Source: Rotaria socialis (Eukaryota; Rotifera; Eurotatoria; Philodinida; Philodinidae). From it: DNA of 64,000 nt. This document shows positions 59,531 to 64,000 of the stretch, piece by piece (positions within the stretch are counted from its first letter, which is position 1; every line of letters starts with the position of its first letter). Location: NCBI GenBank assembly GCA_905331475.1, contig CAJNYU010002366.1, positions 1-64,000 on the forward strand, written 5' to 3'. The notes beneath the pieces are model-generated. The model searched no databases. It worked only from the letters and a program-made list of their open reading frames with translations, and had not been told where the DNA came from. The position numbers were made by a program, and so were the translations under genes.

Positions 59531-60628
59531 GCGTCTCCCGATGAAAAAATACTTTTCGGCTTTTAGCCTAGACTCCTCCGGAAGATGCCGCGTGTGACGC
59601 AGAGACACCGTATCTTCGGGGAGCCACTGAGGAAAAACATTTTCCTTATTTGAAGACCATGACCAATACCCATCCATGGGTCACAGTCGAGTGTGGGAAC
59701 CGTTCATCCAGTAATGCTGTCTAACTCACAGGGAAGGCGAACGGTGCTCGTGAGCGCCGAAAAAATTATCGGCTTGCTAAATCGTAGTCATCCATGGATA
59801 TAGGCACATAAACGAAATACTAAATTTACAGCGAATGACAGGTAAAAAGGTAAAAACAGGAGCATTGGCAACCACGTGGAAAAGGCAAATCATTTGATAT
59901 TGGCGCGTTGCTGCGGTAGACAAGCATAAAAACACGCGCACCTACTTGAACGTAAGTTGATTGCAAGCATACCAACCCACACACCCACATCCACATCTTA
60001 GAGTGACAATTCGAGTAGCAGAGATGCGACTGTATCTGTACACTGTCGTTTTCCTGCTTTCATCAGACCCACATTAGAGATCAAGTATATGTGTGTAGAC
60101 GAGGTATTCGGTCTTTCGTGGCACCCACACTTGCGATGGGTGTGACAGTGTATGAACGCGTTAATGTGTTTTCGTGTTTTCGTGTTTCTCTACCGTGGTC
60201 GTACATCAACATTGAGTGATATGCCTTTTTGGCGTCGTTACCTCTCTGCCTGTTTTACCTTTTTGTGTCTGATTCAGTGTATATCGATTGATTTGTCTAT
60301 GTGACTCTATCACCGAAAGACTACGATTTAGTGTGCCGACCTGTGTTTCGACGCTCAGCCTCTCGCTTCGCTCCATCATGTGATGAACTTCATTTCTGGT
60401 TCCGGCGTCGCGGTGAGTTGTATAGCAATACCATATGCACAGTTTCCACACTCGATTGTGACGTACGGGCGGGAATTGGTCATCGATTTCAAATCGGGAG
60501 AGCGATTTTTCTCAGTAGTTGCCGGAAGATGTAGCGTCTGCGTGTGAGACGCGGAATCCCGCTATGGAGACGCATATCCAGGTAGGGTCTAGGCTAAAAA
60601 TCGAAAAATATTTTTTCATCATGAGATG
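59531..60628. repeat. Inverted repeat pair around 1-kb segment
   Basis: The arm at 59531-59575 and that at 60584-60628 are inverted relatives; the reverse complement of the first shares tctaggctaaaa and then a tattttttcatc stretch with the second. Flanking gagatgcggcatctc-like words extend the similarity. They may be the ends of one element or two copies of one family in opposite orientation. Confidence 0.6.
59971..59997 (-). repeat. Interstitial telomere-like tract
   Basis: The tract consists of accaacccac followed by acacccacatccacatc, C-strand TGTGGG-like units with some drift. Confidence 0.55.
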
Positions 60629-60866
60629 CGGCATCTCCCGTGGCATCTCTGGCATGCCCGATTTGTCGGATATATGATACTGCGGCTCGGAATTGTGTTG
60701 GAAGTGATAAACGAAATTCCAGGAATTAGATGGAATCGGTTCAAGAATGTTCAACATTGCGGGATAGAATGTATTCTCATAATTTAAGTATTCATACTCT
60801 TACATCTCCATCTCTCCATTCGTCACTCTGATATTCAAATGACATTTGAAAATATTGGTTCAAATA

Positions 60867-60879
60867 TGTGGGTGTGGGC
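60867..60879 (+). repeat. Interstitial telomere-like tract
   Basis: The 13 bases tgtgggtgtgggc contain two perfect TGTGGG units, 101 bp upstream of the ADP-ribosyltransferase-like start codon. Confidence 0.65.
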
Positions 60880-60979
60880 ACTCAATTCAGATCAGCAGTA
60901 AAGTCCCACCACATCCTTCCACTGTCGAAAACACACGATATTTTTAAAAGTTCTATATCATTTAGTATCCTCAATTAAA

Positions 60980-62224
60980 ATGGCCGTTGCTACTATATCG
61001 GATGAAGATTTTGACACAAACAATGATGACAGATATCTTGAGTTCTTCTGTCTTATCTGGCTCGATGACAATATAAATGCTAAAGAAACTCGAGATACTG
61101 AACAAAATTTACGTTCAATAATTAATAATTTGAAGAAGTTTCAAGATGTAACAAAATGTCAAGAGTTTATTGAACGAAGATCACAAAACGATCGATTAAT
61201 ACTCATTGTTAGTGGTCAATTAGAAAGAAAGATAATACCTTGTATTCATCAAATTCGACAAGTTATATCAGTCTATGTTTACTGTATGAACAAAAAGAGC
61301 AATGAAGCATGGGCTTGTAAATTTGCAAAGGTAAAAGTATGATAGAATATTTTACTTGGGTTTCATGTCATTTTTTTTCACTAGGTGAAAGGTGTCGAGA
61401 TTGACCTTGATAAACTTGTTTCTCGAATCAAAACCGATCATAAAATTCAAAAGAAAGTAGAAGAACCATTATCCATCAATATCTTTACTGCAAGCGCTGA
61501 CTCGGGTACATCAACAATGGAAGTCAATGGTGAATTTGTTTTTTCTCAGATTCTTATTAATTGTCTTCTACGACTAAAAGCCACTCAATTAGACACAAAG
61601 GAGCTCATTAATCATTGTAAAAATGAATATGAAGGTAATCAAATCGAGTTGAGTAATATTAGTGAATTTCAACAAGATTATTCACCTAAGAAAGTCTTAC
61701 GGTGGTATACTCGAGAATCGTTCTTTTACAAAACTCTCAACGCTGCCCTACATACACAAAACATACACTTACTTTTTTTATTTCGTTCATTTATTTCTGA
61801 TCTACATCAACAATTATAAGATTATCAAGCTAAACATCGTCTACGAGTTTATCGAAGTCAAGTGATATCAAATGTTGAACTGAAAATTTTGAAGCAATCT
61901 CTTGGTCAACTTATTTCTATAAATTCATTTTTTTCCACTAGTACTGACTATTGGAAAGCTCTTGCATTTCTAGATCTCTCTGATGCTTCAGGTGATTTAG
62001 AACGAATATTATTTGAAATAAATGCTGACCCTAAGATAGTCACTACAAAACCATTTGCTGATATTAGTAAACATACTGAATTCAGTGATGAAGCAGAAGT
62101 GCTCTTTATGATTGGGTCTATTTTTCGGAGTCCATCCGGTTTATCGTTTCCCAGAGAAACGATAGAAAAAAAGCTTCGAACTTGTCAGATCCCTATACGT
62201 CTACGTCCTTTCTATAAGTCTTAA
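60980..62224 (+). pseudogene. Bdelloid-type ADP-ribosyltransferase with an in-frame stop
   Basis: Two exons, 60980-61330 and 61385-62224, give 396 residues interrupted by one TAA at 61817-61819. The N-terminal 140 residues match a domain I recall preceding many bdelloid ART proteins (L-I-W-L-D, then L-I-L-I-V-S-G-Q and V-Y-V-Y-C-M-N-K-K). The C-terminal domain shows the arginine-specific ART signature: an Arg in V-Y-R-S-Q, S-F-F-S-T-S, and the E-x-E catalytic pair at 62090-62098 followed by V-L-F-M-I-G-S-I-F. The enzyme class transfers ADP-ribose from NAD to protein arginines. The stop separates the N-terminal part from the whole catalytic domain, so the gene is probably dead unless the base is a sequencing error or is read through. 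No frameshift is seen. Confidence 0.8.
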
Positions 62225-63329
62225 TCTTGTACATATCTATCTGTATCTCCTAACCTGTACATCCAAATCTCTACGACTTAATCTATACGTCTTAATCTAT
62301 ATGTCCTAATTTAATACGTCATAATCTTTACATCAAAATAATACAGACAAATCCGCACACCCCTTTTAGGTTACCCTATCTGGCGATCTCATGGGATTTT
62401 AGCAATATCACCTGGGATGCTAGCAGCACCTGTGAAGCAGCTGCATTCCGAATTCGCATGTTGAACTCCTCGATAGAGCCCGTCGGGTCCGGGTCCGGAT
62501 ATGAAAAATAATTTCAACCGGCTCCAGGTCCGGGTCCCGGTTTAATTAAAATTTTTTTACTGATTGAGTGCGGATGCAACGAAAAAATTTCATACAAAAA
62601 ATAGTTTTGATCATTAATTTCAATGTTTGATTTTTTTGTGTACTCAAAAAAAAAGAGTACACTATAGAATCGGTCAGTGTGTCCGGCCGTTTATTCGATT
62701 GAGTTGAAATTTTGTGCACAGAATTGTCTCATCAATATCTAGGCCGAGTTCGAAGATGAGAAGGATCCGCCGAGAAATGGCTGAGTTATCGAAAAAATTT
62801 TCATTTTTGATCAGACCATCTCTGAGGGGGAGTACAGGGATTTTTCAAAAAAACGTTTTTCTCAGAATTATCCACAACATATATAGATCGACTCAGCTTT
62901 TAACGCTGATCCTTGATCTGATATTAGTTTTGAACTAAATCGTAGCTTTCTAACGAAACATCGCCTGAAAAATGTCTCAAAATGCACAAAAACTGCATCC
63001 AGAAATCAAATTGCCTAGTTTCTCATGATAATTTTGGTGTTCAGACATTCTAGAGTGACTCATAAGTCCCATGCACTTTTTGCAGTACACATAACTCTCG
63101 GATGAAATCCGAAGTTTCCACATTTATTATTAAAAAGCATCGAATTTACTTGTGAGAATAGTACGAAAAAATTAAAAACATTTCTCGACTATAATATTTA
63201 AACCTAATTTACATCAAAACTATAAATTCAAAAATATATTATCTTGTTTTTTTACTGTCATGCATATGTTCAATATTATATAAAACATCGTCATCGTCAT
63301 CATTTGGTTTCATTCTTTTGATGTTGGTG
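62225..63329. other. Gene-free interval after the ART-like gene
   Basis: A degenerate array of acgtcttaatctat-like 14-15-base units spans about 62216-62330. Around 62482-62552 are inverted and direct gggtccgg/ccggaccc-type words. The remainder, including 62640-63110, has no coding support. Confidence 0.5.
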
Positions 63330-63956
63330 ATGAAGTAGCACTGCCTACATCTTCAATGATTACAACTGATTCACCATCAGGTATAGACAGTTGTTGCTTT
63401 GACTGTTCTTCATTCTTATTTAATTTCTTTTAAAGTAAATAATTCTTTTAAGAAACAATAACTTGTTGAGCTTGTCTTCGCCTAAACTAGTTCTTCGATC
63501 AGTTACAATGCTTTTTATGGTGAGAATAGCCACAGTACGATGATATTCAAAGCAGGTATTGCATATAGATCATGTACAATTTCAGATAAGGTTGGAAATG
63601 ATTTTTCATGATTCTTTCAAAATAAAAGGATATCGTCACTTTTTTGATCCGGTACAATCAATTCTCTGTAGTCATTTGATTCCTTCATTGGTGTCGTAAC
63701 TGAACTGACTATTGCTCGTGGTTTATCAAAACAACAAGCTAATAGGTTGTTCGGATTAGCTGATGCTGTTGAATCATTTATAATTGATACATTCATAGTC
63801 ACCGCTTTTGAAGCAGTATCTGTTGTAATACGTGATATTGATGTACGTGCTAAGAATTCTCATTTAACTAAATCAAACGCTAAATCTTTCTCATGTGGTT
63901 CTGCATCAAAGCGTTTAAGACGAGGATGAAGGAAAGTACAAATGTAATGCTCATCT
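63330..63956 (-). pseudogene. Decayed hAT transposase, C-terminal part
   Basis: On the minus strand the frame shows the typical hAT order: T-F-L-H-P-R-L-K-R-F near 63935, then D-D-I-L-L-F, K-N-H-E-K-S-F-P-T-L-S-E-I and D-L-Y-A-I-P-A near 63560-63650, and after a frameshift I-V-T-D-R-R-T-S-L-G with L-N-K-L-L-F-L-K near 63460-63510. Stop codons interrupt it at the W position after L-L-F and upstream near 63865. It is a different hAT lineage from the element at 2.2 kb. Its 5' part runs toward or beyond the window edge. Confidence 0.75.
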
Positions 63957-64000
63957 AGTAGAATTCAAACAGACCTTCTGCATTCACCTAAGATAATATA

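Larger units (their letters stand above)
59058..60979. other. Gene-free repeat mosaic
   Basis: No gene is supported. The interval holds an inverted repeat pair (59531-59575 and 60584-60628), agagacgcc/gcatctc-rich words around each arm, and two telomere-like tracts (59971-59997 and 60867-60879). The downstream end must include the promoter of the ADP-ribosyltransferase-like gene. Confidence 0.5.

Overview
The window reads as nuclear DNA of a small, gene-dense invertebrate, most likely a bdelloid rotifer (Rotaria, Adineta or Didymodactylos type). The base composition is AT-rich. Genes are split by introns of about 50-70 bp with GT..AG ends, and genes are packed only a few hundred bases apart. 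Many start codons lie just 3' of a polypyrimidine-AG acceptor, as expected for spliced-leader trans-splicing, which is documented in bdelloids. An ADP-ribosyltransferase of a type I associate with bdelloids and several TGTGGG-type tracts (the bdelloid telomere repeat) support the placement. No database search was possible, so the species is not fixed.

Layout. 1-3.8 kb is gene-poor and holds a complete 631-bp internally deleted hAT transposon with target duplication. 3.8-6.9 kb (minus) is a two-exon class A GPCR. 8.5-12.2 kb (minus) is a 12-exon poly-C2H2 zinc-finger gene. 12.7-40.6 kb is a housekeeping core: UFD1 (+), a proline-rich repeat protein (-), LAMTOR2 (+), POLR3E/RPC5 (+), LSM14 (-), SRPRB, ZCCHC9 and DBR1 (+, a close co-linear cluster), a fungal-like phospholipase D (+), then a 3.5-kb repeat-bearing gap, an arginase-fold enzyme with a mitochondrial acyl carrier protein 28 bp behind it (+), WDR26/GID7 (-), Greatwall/MASTL kinase (+), an unrecognised 684-aa protein (+) and a 245-aa low-complexity protein (-). 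A 629-aa unrecognised protein lies at 44.5-46.6 kb (+).

From about 46.9 kb to the end the character changes to an accessory, subtelomere-like mosaic. It holds Helitron-like copies (one disrupted by a 494-bp hAT-type MITE), two degenerate minisatellites (about 35-bp and 34-bp units), a CGTA-rich block, an orphan titin-like Ig exon, interstitial telomere-like tracts, a DNA transposon whose DDE-like gene is frameshifted, a broken ADP-ribosyltransferase and a decayed hAT transposase at the right edge.

Functionally the core genes are unrelated housekeeping functions: ER targeting and protein turnover (SRPRB, UFD1, WDR26), RNA metabolism (LSM14, ZCCHC9, DBR1, POLR3E), nutrient signalling (LAMTOR2), mitochondria (NDUFAB1) and mitosis (MASTL). 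Exon borders below were derived by hand from splice sites, reading-frame continuity and remembered family sequences; they are predictions.
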